Translations under genes and position numbers: made by a program
Part shown: piece after piece, positions 53,060 through 64,000 of the stretch
Position numbering within the stretch: position 1 is the stretch's first letter
Layout: each line of letters opens with the position of its first letter
The notes under the pieces: model-generated
The model's database searches: none
What the model was told of the DNA's origin: nothing
Seen by the model: the letters and a program-made list of their open reading frames with translations, nothing else
Assembly (NCBI RefSeq): GCF_019733355.1
Contig: NZ_JAIHLQ010000007.1
Span: 1-64,000, forward strand
DNA from: Pseudomonas baetica
Lineage (GTDB): Bacteria > Pseudomonadota > Gammaproteobacteria > Pseudomonadales > Pseudomonadaceae
DNA: 64,000 bases
Direction of reading: 5' to 3'

Positions 53060-53812
53060 ATGTCCCTACGCACCCTGCTCACCACCCTGCTGCTCGGCTG
53101 CAGTCTATCGGTCATGGCGGCCACCGAAATCGTGCCACTCAAGTACCGCACCAGCGCCGACATGCTGCCGATGGCGCAAGACTTCATGGGCAAAGATGGC
53201 CAGGTCAGCGCCTACGGCAACCAACTGATCGTCAAGGCCGAGCCGGACAAGATTCAGGAACTCAAGGCACTGATCACCCAACTCGACACCGCCCCCAAAC
53301 GCCTGCTGATCACTGTCGATACCAATGAAAACAACGGTCGTGGCGACGAGGGCTATTCAGTGAACGGCACACAGACCCGCATCATCAGCCGCAGCACCGC
53401 TAGCCGAGACGGCGGCATTCAGCAAGTGCAGGCCAGCGAAGGCGCACCGGCGTTGATTCAGGTCGGCCAGAGCGTGCCAATCACCAGCAGCCAAAGCAAT
53501 TCCTACGGCGACTACAGCAGCCAAACCCAATACCGTAACGTCACCCAAGGTTTTTACGTCACCGCCAGCGTCACCGGAGACATCGTTCATCTGTCAATCA
53601 GCACCAATCGTGACCGCATGAGCCAGGAACGTCCCGATGTAGTGAACGTACAAAGTACCGACACAACGGTCAGCGGGCGCCTGGGCGAGTGGATCACTCT
53701 GGCCGGTGTGAATCGCCAGACTCAGGCCGACAAACAAGGCCTGACCCGCAGCTACTCGACTCAAGGCCGAGATGACATGACGCTACGGGTGAAAGTCGAC
53801 AGCTTGGACTAA
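53060..53812 (+). CDS. Periplasmic protein with secretin N-terminal-like domain
   Basis: A 250-residue exported protein with a signal peptide (about 1-21, ending VMA). Residues about 22-90 (EIVPLKYRTSADMLPMAQDFMGKDGQVSAYGNQLIVKAEPDKI) resemble the short secretin N domain, as in type II/III or NolW-like secretins. A central serine- and glutamine-rich region and a beta-rich C-terminal part follow, but the pore-forming barrel of true secretins seems missing. No secretion genes are nearby. Function unknown; conserved position before aceA in pseudomonads. Confidence 0.82.
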   Translation: MSLRTLLTTLLLGCSLSVMAATEIVPLKYRTSADMLPMAQDFMGKDGQVSAYGNQLIVKAEPDKIQELKALITQLDTAPKRLLITVDTNENNGRGDEGYSVNGTQTRIISRSTASRDGGIQQVQASEGAPALIQVGQSVPITSSQSNSYGDYSSQTQYRNVTQGFYVTASVTGDIVHLSISTNRDRMSQERPDVVNVQSTDTTVSGRLGEWITLAGVNRQTQADKQGLTRSYSTQGRDDMTLRVKVDSLD

Positions 53813-54287
53813 AGCACCAAAAACTGACTGATTAGTCGTATTAGACGAAAGATGTAGTGCCTTGAAAAAAGCACTACAAAACGTTTGACGAGGCAAAAAA
53901 GCGAAGGCATGATGGCCTCGCTCCCGCTAATCAGAGGCCCTGGCAAGGGCCTTCGAAACGATGTTCGCAGCCACCCCGCGAACCGCTTCGTGTCTGTACC
54001 GCCCACAAGGTGTGTTTGACGAGGTTGCCGACTGGAACGAAGTTGTCCCGAGGGACGGAAGCGTAATTAGGTAACCCGGCATCACACTGCAGTTCGTATA
54101 AAGGCCCACGACGCCCGAATGCGCCCACCAGTTGCGCCTTTACCTGCTCACTTCCCCTCGAGCCCATCGTTCATCCCGTCGCCTACCCCGCCGAATCCGA
54201 CTTGATCACCTAAGCTTCTGGTCAGCGAGCGCATGAATTTTCCACCGCAGAACAACTTTTCATAAAGACGCGACGAGGTTTATCTCC
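53813..54287. other. 475-bp region upstream of aceA
   Basis: No supported gene. It contains a perfect 8-bp palindrome at 53853-53878 and otherwise mixed GC sequence up to the aceA ribosome binding site (ACGAGG). The aceA promoter must lie here; I cannot fix the -10 and -35. Confidence 0.55.
53853..53878. promoter_or_regulatory. TGTAGTGC palindrome upstream of aceA
   Basis: Perfect inverted repeat TGTAGTGC-N10-GCACTACA, 409 bp before the aceA start. The half-site TGTAGT resembles what I remember for RccR, a regulator of glyoxylate and pyruvate genes in Pseudomonas; the match is from memory. No T run follows on the plus strand, so it is not a terminator of the upstream gene. Confidence 0.5.
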
Positions 54288-55613
54288 ATGGCACTGACAC
54301 GCGAACAGCAAATTGCAGCCCTTGAAAAAGACTGGGCTGAAAACCCGCGCTGGAAAGGCGTGACACGCACTTACTCCGCTGCTGACGTCGTCCGTCTGCG
54401 TGGCTCGGTTCAACCAGAGCACACTTTTGCGAAAATGGGCGCCGAGAAGTTGTGGAACCTGGTGACCCAGGGTGCCAAGCCGTCCTTCCGCCCAGAGAAA
54501 GATTTCGTCAACTGCATGGGCGCCCTGACCGGCGGCCAGGCTGTTCAGCAGGTTAAAGCCGGTATCCAGGCGATCTACCTGTCGGGCTGGCAGGTGGCTG
54601 CGGACAACAACTCCGCCGAATCGATGTACCCGGACCAGTCGCTGTACCCGGTGGACTCGGTGCCAACCGTGGTCAAGCGTATCAACAACTCGTTCCGTCG
54701 TGCTGACCAGATCCAGTGGAAAGCCGGCAAGAACCCTGGCGACGATGGCTACATCGACTACTTCGCGCCAATCGTGGCTGACGCTGAAGCCGGTTTCGGT
54801 GGCGTACTGAACGCCTACGAACTGATGAAGAGCATGATCGAAGCAGGCGCTGCTGGCGTTCACTTCGAAGACCAACTGGCTTCCGTGAAAAAATGCGGCC
54901 ACATGGGCGGCAAGGTACTGGTTCCTACCCAGGAAGCTGTACAGAAGCTGACCGCTGCCCGTCTGGCGGCTGACGTTGCCGGTACTCCGACCATCATTCT
55001 GGCGCGTACCGACGCTAACGCAGCTGACCTGCTGACGTCCGACTGCGACCCGTACGACCAGCCATTCGTGACTGGCGAACGTACCCAGGAAGGCTTCTAC
55101 AAAGTGCGCGCCGGTCTCGACCAGGCCATCGCTCGCGGCCTGGCTTACGCTCCGTACGCCGACCTGATCTGGTGCGAAACCGCCAAGCCGGATCTGGACG
55201 AGGCTCGTCGCTTCGCTGAAGCGATCAAAAAGGAATACCCGGACCAACTGCTGTCGTACAACTGCTCGCCTTCCTTCAACTGGAAGAAAAACCTGGACGA
55301 CGCGACCATCGCCAAGTTCCAGCGCGAACTGTCCGCCATGGGCTACAAGCACCAGTTCATCACCCTGGCCGGCATTCACAACATGTGGCACAGCATGTTC
55401 AACCTGGCGCACGACTACGCCCGTAACGACATGACTGCCTACGTGAAGCTGCAAGAGCAGGAATTCGCTGATGCTGCCAAGGGTTACACCTTCGTGGCTC
55501 ACCAGCAGGAAGTGGGCACCGGCTACTTCGATGACATGACCACCGTGATTCAAGGTGGCTCGTCTTCGGTAACCGCGCTGACCGGTTCGACTGAAGAAGA
55601 ACAGTTCCACTGA
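54288..55613 (+). CDS. aceA: Isocitrate lyase
   Basis: A 441-residue enzyme of the glyoxylate shunt that cleaves isocitrate to succinate and glyoxylate. The catalytic cysteine is in KKCGHMGGK (near residue 203), and [15 protein letters not shown] and the [10 protein letters not shown] segment bind substrate. The length matches the AceA type of E. coli rather than the long ICL class. A terminator follows. Confidence 0.96.
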   Translation: MALTREQQIAALEKDWAENPRWKGVTRTYSAADVVRLRGSVQPEHTFAKMGAEKLWNLVTQGAKPSFRPEKDFVNCMGALTGGQAVQQVKAGIQAIYLSGWQVAADNNSAESMYPDQSLYPVDSVPTVVKRINNSFRRADQIQWKAGKNPGDDGYIDYFAPIVADAEAGFGGVLNAYELMKSMIEAGAAGVHFEDQLASVKKCGHMGGKVLVPTQEAVQKLTAARLAADVAGTPTIILARTDANAADLLTSDCDPYDQPFVTGERTQEGFYKVRAGLDQAIARGLAYAPYADLIWCETAKPDLDEARRFAEAIKKEYPDQLLSYNCSPSFNWKKNLDDATIAKFQRELSAMGYKHQFITLAGIHNMWHSMFNLAHDYARNDMTAYVKLQEQEFADAAKGYTFVAHQQEVGTGYFDDMTTVIQGGSSSVTALTGSTEEEQFH

Positions 55614-55680
55614 TCTGCTTCACCTGAGCAAACGGCCGTTGCGGGCCGAATAGAAAGCCAACCGCAACGCCGCACATCTG

Positions 55681-55710
55681 ACGCCCCGACTGGTTCGGGG
55701 CGTTTTTTTT
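55681..55710 (+). terminator. Intrinsic terminator after aceA
   Basis: Perfect 9-bp stem ACGCCCCGA / TCGGGGCGT with a 5-nt loop and a run of eight T, 67 bp after the aceA stop. Confidence 0.92.
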
Positions 55711-56165
55711 GCCCGCAAACATCTCAAAGGCTCCTACAGGTTTTGCGTAGGACCTTTCTGAAAAAACATTGATCCGGAGCGCTATGGACGTCAGAAAAAT
55801 CGTTTAAAACGGGCGATGCCGCTACTTGCAGTAACGGGCATATAAGACAACTTCCTGATTACTGGCCCGCTAAACAGTTTCAAAACCACTCCAAACGATA
55901 TCAATTATCATTTAGCAGCAACTATGTTCGTTACATTTCCCACAAAACATAATTCGCAGAAATCCGGCTAATGCCCGCTATGCTTGGGCTACGGGGCATT
56001 CGAGGTGCGCTATGTCCTTATTCCAATAAATAATTTCGCTATAGGAATTTTACTTGCAGGGTGTTTAGCCATAAAATCAGCGCGATTGATTGCTGCGACA
56101 TATCGTCACTGCTTTATTTCTTTATCAAGCTCAGAGACCTTTGCTCTCTGTTAAGGATTACCAGC
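55711..56165. other. 455-bp region upstream of nuoA
   Basis: No supported gene. This is the most AT-rich stretch of the window (about 55880-56130), as expected for the main nuo promoter and regulator-binding region. I could not assign a specific promoter or known operator. Confidence 0.55.
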
Positions 56166-56579
56166 ATGCCCGAAGCGACAGGACTCATGGCCCACAACTG
56201 GGGCTTTGCCATTTTCCTTCTGGGTGTAGTCGGCCTGTGTGCCTTCATGCTCGGTGTCTCAAGCCTCCTGGGGTCAAAAGCCTGGGGCCGCAGCAAAAAC
56301 GAACCGTTCGAGTCCGGCATGCTACCTACCGGTGGCGCCCGCTTGCGGCTCTCAGCCAAATTCTATCTGGTCGCGATGCTGTTCGTGATCTTTGATATCG
56401 AAGCCCTCTTTCTCTTTGCATGGTCTGTGTCCGTCCGCGAAAGCGGCTGGACCGGATTCGTCGAAGCTCTCGTTTTCATAGCAATTCTGTTGGCAGGTCT
56501 TGTCTACCTGTTCCGAGTGGGCGCCCTTGACTGGGCTCCGGAAGCTCGTCGCAAGAGGCAAGCGAAGCTGAAACAATGA
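56166..56579 (+). CDS. nuoA: NADH-quinone oxidoreductase subunit A
   Basis: A 137-residue inner-membrane subunit of complex I with three helices. The conserved matrix loop [46 protein letters not shown] is present. The start at 56166 gives the family length; the open frame extends upstream. It is the first gene of the nuo operon, 10 bp from nuoB. Confidence 0.95.
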   Translation: MPEATGLMAHNWGFAIFLLGVVGLCAFMLGVSSLLGSKAWGRSKNEPFESGMLPTGGARLRLSAKFYLVAMLFVIFDIEALFLFAWSVSVRESGWTGFVEALVFIAILLAGLVYLFRVGALDWAPEARRKRQAKLKQ

Positions 56580-56589
56580 GGCTTTGGCA

Positions 56590-59122
<2,533 letters not shown>

Positions 59123-59124
59123 GC

Positions 59125-59622
59125 ATGAACAGCACGCTTATCCAGACAGACCGTTTCACCCTCAGTGAAACCGAGCGCTCGGCCATTGAGCACGAGCTGC
59201 ATCACTACGAAGACCCGCGCGCGGCGTCGATCGAAGCCTTGAAGATCGTTCAGAAAGAACGTGGCTGGGTGCCAGATGGCGCCCTGTACGCGATCGGCGA
59301 GATCCTCGGCATTCCGGCCAGCGATGTTGAAGGTGTGGCGACGTTCTACAGCCAGATCTTCCGTCAGCCGGTCGGCCGTCACATCATTCGCGTCTGCGAC
59401 AGCATGGTCTGCTACATCGGCGGCCATGAGTCAGTGGTCAGCGAAATCCAGAACAATCTGGGCATCGGCCTGGGTCAGACCACCGCCGACGGTCGTTTCA
59501 CCCTGCTGCCTGTCTGCTGCCTCGGCAACTGCGACAAGGCACCGGCGCTGATGATCGACGACGACACCTTTGGCGACGTGCAGCCTGCTGGCGTGGCCAA
59601 ACTGCTCGAGGGCTACGTATGA
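59125..59622 (+). CDS. nuoE: NADH-quinone oxidoreductase subunit E
   Basis: A 165-residue thioredoxin-fold subunit carrying the [2Fe-2S] cluster N1a. Ligands are in [11 protein letters not shown] and [11 protein letters not shown]. It belongs to the NADH-oxidising module with NuoF and NuoG. It starts two bases after nuoCD and overlaps nuoF by four. Confidence 0.95.
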   Translation: MNSTLIQTDRFTLSETERSAIEHELHHYEDPRAASIEALKIVQKERGWVPDGALYAIGEILGIPASDVEGVATFYSQIFRQPVGRHIIRVCDSMVCYIGGHESVVSEIQNNLGIGLGQTTADGRFTLLPVCCLGNCDKAPALMIDDDTFGDVQPAGVAKLLEGYV

Positions 59623-60974
59623 CCCTGACATCTTTCGGCCCGGCCAACCGCATCAAGCGTTCGGCCGAGACTCACCCGCTGACCTGGCGTCTGCGTGACG
59701 ACGGCGAAGCCGTGTGGCTCGACGAATACCAGGCCAAGAACGGTTACGCCGCTGCGCGCAAAGCCTTCGCCGACATGGCTCAGGACGACATTGTCCAGAC
59801 CGTGAAAGACGCCGGCCTCAAAGGTCGCGGCGGTGCAGGCTTCCCCACTGGCGTGAAGTGGGGCCTGATGCCAAAAGACGAATCCATCAATATCCGCTAC
59901 CTGCTATGCAACGCGGATGAAATGGAGCCGAACACCTGGAAAGACCGCATGCTGATGGAGCAACTGCCCCATCTGCTGATCGAAGGCATGCTGATCAGTG
60001 CTCGCGCACTGAAAACCTACCGTGGCTACATCTTCCTGCGTGGCGAATACACCACCGCCGCCAAGCACCTCAACCGTGCCGTGGAAGAAGCCAAGGCAGC
60101 AGGCCTGCTGGGCAAGAACATTCTGGGCAGCGGTTTTGATTTCGAACTATTCGTCCACACCGGCGCCGGGCGTTACATCTGCGGTGAAGAAACCGCACTG
60201 ATCAACTCCCTCGAAGGTCGCCGCGCCAACCCGCGCTCCAAGCCGCCCTTCCCTGCCGCCGTGGGCGTGTGGGGCAAGCCGACCTGCGTGAACAACGTTG
60301 AAACCCTGTGCAACGTGCCGGCGATCATTGCCGACGGCGTTGACTGGTACAAATCGTTGGCCCGCGAAGGCAGCGAAGACATGGGCACCAAGCTCATGGG
60401 CTTCTCCGGCAAGGTCAAGAATCCTGGCCTGTGGGAACTGCCGTTCGGCGTGACCGGTCGCGAGTTGTTCGAAGACTACGCTGGCGGCATGCGCGACGGC
60501 TTCAAGCTCAAGGCCTGGCAGCCGGGTGGCGCCGGTACCGGTTTCCTCTTGCCAGAACATCTCGACGCACAAATGTATGCCGGCGGCATCGCCAAAGTAG
60601 GCACCCGTATGGGTACCGGTTTGGCCATGGCGGTGGACGACAGCGTCAACATGGTGTCGCTGCTGCGCAACATGGAGCAGTTTTTTGCACGCGAATCCTG
60701 CGGTTTCTGCACCCCGTGCCGTGATGGCTTGCCATGGAGCGTCAAGCTCTTGATGGCCATCGAAGAAGGCCGCGGTCAGCCAGGCGACATCGAGACCCTG
60801 CTGGGGCTGGTCAATTTCCTCGGCCCAGGCAAGACCTTCTGTGCTCACGCACCGGGTGCCGTGGAACCGCTGGGCAGTGCCATCAAATACTTCCGTCCAG
60901 AGTTCGAAGCCGGTATTGCGCCTGCAAGCGCCGCCGTCCCGCCTCTGGCAAGGCCGATCGTAATCGGCGCGTAA
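59619..60974 (+). CDS. nuoF: NADH-quinone oxidoreductase subunit F
   Basis: A 451-residue subunit that binds FMN and NADH and carries [4Fe-4S] cluster N3. The NADH/FMN segment is [20 protein letters not shown] (about 64-83), and the cluster ligands are in [12 protein letters not shown] plus a downstream cysteine ([10 protein letters not shown]). It ends 136 bp before nuoG, the widest gap in the operon. Confidence 0.96.
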   Translation: MTLTSFGPANRIKRSAETHPLTWRLRDDGEAVWLDEYQAKNGYAAARKAFADMAQDDIVQTVKDAGLKGRGGAGFPTGVKWGLMPKDESINIRYLLCNADEMEPNTWKDRMLMEQLPHLLIEGMLISARALKTYRGYIFLRGEYTTAAKHLNRAVEEAKAAGLLGKNILGSGFDFELFVHTGAGRYICGEETALINSLEGRRANPRSKPPFPAAVGVWGKPTCVNNVETLCNVPAIIADGVDWYKSLAREGSEDMGTKLMGFSGKVKNPGLWELPFGVTGRELFEDYAGGMRDGFKLKAWQPGGAGTGFLLPEHLDAQMYAGGIAKVGTRMGTGLAMAVDDSVNMVSLLRNMEQFFARESCGFCTPCRDGLPWSVKLLMAIEEGRGQPGDIETLLGLVNFLGPGKTFCAHAPGAVEPLGSAIKYFRPEFEAGIAPASAAVPPLARPIVIGA

Positions 60975-60982
60975 ACGCTTAA

Positions 60983-61012
60983 AAAGGCGAAGGGTCCGTG
61001 CCCTTCGCCTTT
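60983..61012. other. Long hairpin between nuoF and nuoG
   Basis: Perfect 12-bp inverted repeat AAAGGCGAAGGG / CCCTTCGCCTTT with a 6-nt loop. Only three T follow, so it is a weak terminator at best. It may attenuate, stabilise or mark a processing point within the nuo transcript. Confidence 0.75.
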
Positions 61013-61110
61013 CGTCCGATGACGCCTTTAGGGGCTGACTGGATTCGGACGCATAACAAGATTCCATTAGCCACGCCCGCTGACACCGGGCCAACGAAGA
61101 CCTTTGAACC

Positions 61111-63825
61111 ATGGCCACTATCCACGTAGACGGCAAAGCGCTCGAAGTCGACGGGGCAGACAACCTGTTACAGGCATGTCTGTCGCTGGGCCTCGACATC
61201 CCTTATTTCTGCTGGCACCCCGCGCTTGGTAGCGTCGGGGCCTGCCGCCAGTGTGCGGTCAAGCAGTACACCGACGAGAACGACACCCGTGGTCGCATCG
61301 TCATGTCCTGCATGACGCCTGCCACCGACAACACCTGGATCTCCATCGACGATGAAGAATCCAAGGCGTTCCGCGCCAGTGTTGTCGAATGGCTGATGAC
61401 CAACCACCCGCACGACTGCCCGGTGTGCGAAGAAGGCGGTCACTGCCACCTGCAAGACATGACGGTGATGACCGGCCACAACGAGCGCCGTTATCGCTTC
61501 ACCAAGCGCACCCACCAGAACCAGCAACTGGGCCCATTCATTTCCCACGAAATGAACCGCTGCATCGCCTGCTACCGCTGCGTGCGTTTCTACAAGGACT
61601 ACGCCGGCGGCACCGACCTCGGTGTATTCGGCGCCCACGACAACGTGTACTTCGGTCGCGTTGAAGACGGCACCCTCGAAAGCGAGTTCTCCGGCAACCT
61701 CACCGAGGTCTGCCCGACCGGTGTGTTCACCGACAAGACTCACTCCGAGCGTTACAACCGTAAATGGGACATGCAGTTCTCGCCGAGCATCTGCCATGGC
61801 TGCTCGAGCGGTTGCAACATCTCTCCGGGCGAGCGTTACGGCGAACTGCGTCGCATCGAAAACCGTTTCAACGGTTCGGTGAACCAGTACTTCCTGTGCG
61901 ACCGTGGCCGTTTCGGTTATGGCTACGTCAACCGCACCGACCGTCCACGTCAGCCGCTGCTGGCCGACGGCACCAAACTGGGCCTGGATCAGGCGCTGGA
62001 CAAGGCTGCCGATCTGCTGCGCGGTCGCAACATTGTCGGTATCGGTTCGCCGCGTGCCAGCCTCGAAAGCAACTACGCGTTGCGCGAACTGGTTGGCGCC
62101 GAGCACTTCTACTCAGGTATCGAAGCCTGCGAACTGGAGCGCATCCGTCTGGTCCTGCAAGTGCTCAAAGACAGCCCGCTGCCAGTGCCGAACATGCGCG
62201 ACATCGAAGACCACGACGCCGTGTTCGTCCTCGGTGAAGACCTGACCCAGACTGCTGCGCGTATGGCGTTGTCCCTGCGTCAGTCGGTCAAGGGCAAGGC
62301 TGAAGACATGGCCGAAGCCATGCGCGTACAGCCATGGCTCGACGCTGCGGTGAAGAACATCGGTCAGCACGCGCTGAACCCGCTGTTCATCGCCAGCCTG
62401 GCTGAAACCAAGCTCGACGACATCGCCGAAGAATGCGTTCACGCCGCTCCCGACGATCTGGCTCGCATCGGTTTTGCCGTGGCTCACGCACTGGATGCCA
62501 GCGCCCCTGCCGTTGAAGGTCTGGACGCTGAAGCACTGGAACTGGCCAAGCGCATTGCTGACGCCCTGCTCGCGGCCAAACGCCCGCTGATCATCGCCGG
62601 TACTTCGCTGGGCTCCAAAGCCCTGATCGAAGCGGCGGCGAACATCGCCAAGGCTCTGAAGCTGCGCGAGAAGAACGGTTCGATCAGCCTGATCGTCCCG
62701 GAAGCCAACAGCCTCGGTCTGGCCATGCTCGGTGGCGAATCGGTGGATGCTGCGCTGCAAGCCGTGATCGACGGCAAAGCCGACGCCATCGTCGTGCTGG
62801 AAAACGACCTGTACACCCGCACCTCGAAAGCCAAGGTCGATGCCGCATTGAACGCTGCGAAAGTGGTGATCGTTGCCGACCATCAGAAGACGGCCACCAG
62901 CGATCGCGCGCATCTGGTTCTGCCAGCGGCCAGCTTCGCTGAAGGCGACGGTACGCTGGTCAGCCAGGAAGGTCGCGCCCAGCGCTTCTTCCAGGTTTTC
63001 GACCCGCAATACATGGATGCAAGCATTCTGGTTCACGAAGGCTGGCGCTGGCTGCACGCCCTGCGCTCGACCCTGCTGAACCAGCCGATCGACTGGACGC
63101 AACTGGACCACGTCACCGCTGCCGTGGCTTCGAGCACCGAGCAACTGGCACGTATCGTCGACGCGGCACCGTCTGCCGCGTTCCGCATCAAGGGTCTGAA
63201 ACTGGCGCGTGAGCCGCTGCGTTATTCCGGTCGCACCGCGATGCGCGCCGACATCAGCGTTCACGAACCACGCACCCCGCAAGACAAAGACACCGCGTTC
63301 GCCTTCTCCATGGAAGGTTACTCGGGCTCGGTTGAACCGCGTCAGCAGGTGCCATTCGCCTGGTCGCCGGGCTGGAACTCGCCGCAAGCCTGGAACAAGT
63401 TCCAGGACGAAGTCGGTGGTCACATCCGCGCTGGCGACCCGGGCACCCGCCTGATCGAAAGCACCGGTGATTCGCTGAACTGGTTCGCTGCCGCTCCGCG
63501 CGCATTCAACCCGGCGCCGGGCACCTGGCAAGCCGTGCCGTTCTTCCACCTGTTCGGCAGCGAAGAAACCTCTTCGAAAGCCGCTCCGGTTCAGGAACGC
63601 ATTCCGACGGCTTACGTTGCACTGGCCAAGTCCGAAGCGGATCGACTGGGCGTCAACGACGGCGCACTGCTGATCCTGAACGTGGCCGGCCAGACCCTGC
63701 GTCTGCCATTGCGTATCAATGAAGAACTGGGCGCAGGTCTGGTGGCATTGCCTGCGGGCATCGCCGGCATTCCACCGGCATTCGCCGGCGTATCCGTCGA
63801 CGGTCTGCAGGAGGCAGCGCAATGA
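61111..63825 (+). CDS. nuoG: NADH-quinone oxidoreductase subunit G
   Basis: A 904-residue subunit with the iron-sulfur chain and an inactive molybdopterin-oxidoreductase fold. The N-terminal region has the [2Fe-2S] ligands in [19 protein letters not shown], the [14 protein letters not shown] segment (cluster N5), [10 protein letters not shown] and CPTG (N4/N6-type binding), and CHGCSSGCN, the bacterial N7 cluster site. The C-terminal domain (about 220-900) is the structural molybdopterin-like part. It overlaps nuoH by four bases. Confidence 0.96.
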   Translation: MATIHVDGKALEVDGADNLLQACLSLGLDIPYFCWHPALGSVGACRQCAVKQYTDENDTRGRIVMSCMTPATDNTWISIDDEESKAFRASVVEWLMTNHPHDCPVCEEGGHCHLQDMTVMTGHNERRYRFTKRTHQNQQLGPFISHEMNRCIACYRCVRFYKDYAGGTDLGVFGAHDNVYFGRVEDGTLESEFSGNLTEVCPTGVFTDKTHSERYNRKWDMQFSPSICHGCSSGCNISPGERYGELRRIENRFNGSVNQYFLCDRGRFGYGYVNRTDRPRQPLLADGTKLGLDQALDKAADLLRGRNIVGIGSPRASLESNYALRELVGAEHFYSGIEACELERIRLVLQVLKDSPLPVPNMRDIEDHDAVFVLGEDLTQTAARMALSLRQSVKGKAEDMAEAMRVQPWLDAAVKNIGQHALNPLFIASLAETKLDDIAEECVHAAPDDLARIGFAVAHALDASAPAVEGLDAEALELAKRIADALLAAKRPLIIAGTSLGSKALIEAAANIAKALKLREKNGSISLIVPEANSLGLAMLGGESVDAALQAVIDGKADAIVVLENDLYTRTSKAKVDAALNAAKVVIVADHQKTATSDRAHLVLPAASFAEGDGTLVSQEGRAQRFFQVFDPQYMDASILVHEGWRWLHALRSTLLNQPIDWTQLDHVTAAVASSTEQLARIVDAAPSAAFRIKGLKLAREPLRYSGRTAMRADISVHEPRTPQDKDTAFAFSMEGYSGSVEPRQQVPFAWSPGWNSPQAWNKFQDEVGGHIRAGDPGTRLIESTGDSLNWFAAAPRAFNPAPGTWQAVPFFHLFGSEETSSKAAPVQERIPTAYVALAKSEADRLGVNDGALLILNVAGQTLRLPLRINEELGAGLVALPAGIAGIPPAFAGVSVDGLQEAAQ

Positions 63826-64000
63826 CCTGGTTCACCCCTGAAGTGATCGATGTGATCCTCTCGGTCATCAAAGCCATCGTGATTCTGCTGGCCGTTGTGG
63901 TTGCAGGCGCGTTGCTCAGCTTTGTCGAACGTCGCCTGCTGGGCTGGTGGCAGGACCGTTACGGTCCGAACCGCGTTGGCCCGTTTGGTATGTTCCAGAT
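63822..64000 (+). CDS. nuoH: NADH-quinone oxidoreductase subunit H (5' part)
   Basis: The first 59 residues of NuoH, cut by the window end. The start [20 protein letters not shown], the first membrane helix, and [23 protein letters not shown] (the loop lining the quinone channel) identify it. The ATG overlaps the nuoG stop by four bases. Confidence 0.95.
   Translation, partial: MTWFTPEVIDVILSVIKAIVILLAVVVAGALLSFVERRLLGWWQDRYGPNRVGPFGMFQ

Noticed and set aside
53853..53878. Terminator of the secretin-domain gene
   Set aside because: The stem is AT-containing, the loop holds the A run, and no T run follows on the plus strand.
62113..63822. 569-residue minus-strand open frame
   Set aside because: Antisense to nuoG; no recognisable domain or ribosome binding site.

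Overview
This window is chromosomal DNA from a Pseudomonas, most likely of the P. fluorescens group. Three things suggest this: the gene order ftsK-lolA-rarA-crcB-serS-cysG / aat-bpt-infA / clpA-clpS-cspD-icd-idh / nudJ-mnmA-hflD-purB / aceA / nuoA-H, which matches the known pseudomonad backbone; NuoC and NuoD fused in one protein; and paired REP palindromes of the type TGTGGGAGCG...CTCGCGAA, typical of fluorescent pseudomonads. I recognised no rRNA, tRNA, CRISPR, prophage or insertion sequence.

Layout. 1-8.3 kb is a mixed metabolic and regulatory stretch: the tail of a 13-residue-repeat protein, a diguanylate cyclase, a cytochrome c, a MocR regulator divergent from an EamA exporter, an AraC regulator divergent from an AhpD-like protein, and a SulP anion transporter. 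8.4-17.4 kb is an accessory-looking module: RND adaptor and permease, divergent outer-membrane factor plus short-chain dehydrogenase, a FadL-type channel and a TetR regulator. All four promoter regions carry the same palindrome (GTGAC-N14-GTCAC), so this looks like one TetR regulon. 17.5-25.4 kb holds an isochorismatase-fold hydrolase, gamma-glutamyltransferase, NudK, a GH18 chitinase with an AA10 LPMO (both lacking export signals), hemerythrin, GNAT and small proteins. 25.4-27.8 kb is an overlapping tusDCBE-ybiB operon for tRNA sulfur relay.

From 29 kb the conserved backbone takes over: siroheme synthesis, seryl-tRNA synthetase, fluoride channel, RarA, LolA, FtsK; then the complete N-degron set (Aat, Bpt, ClpA, ClpS) around infA; then CspD and both isocitrate dehydrogenases (Icd and monomeric Idh); NudJ, MnmA (which receives sulfur from the Tus relay encoded upstream), HflD, PurB, the ribosomal oxygenase RoxA; isocitrate lyase AceA; and the start of the complex I operon (nuoA, B, CD, E, F, G and the 5' part of nuoH).

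The most unusual signals are the four-site TetR operator set, the chitinase/LPMO pair whose reading frames are closed by in-frame stops just upstream so that no signal peptide is possible, a long decayed inverted duplication between infA and clpA, a TGTAGTGC palindrome far upstream of aceA, and 20-bp direct repeats between araC-like and ahpD-like genes. Start codons were moved inward from the longest ORF where a ribosome binding site, an overlap with the previous gene, or family length supported it.
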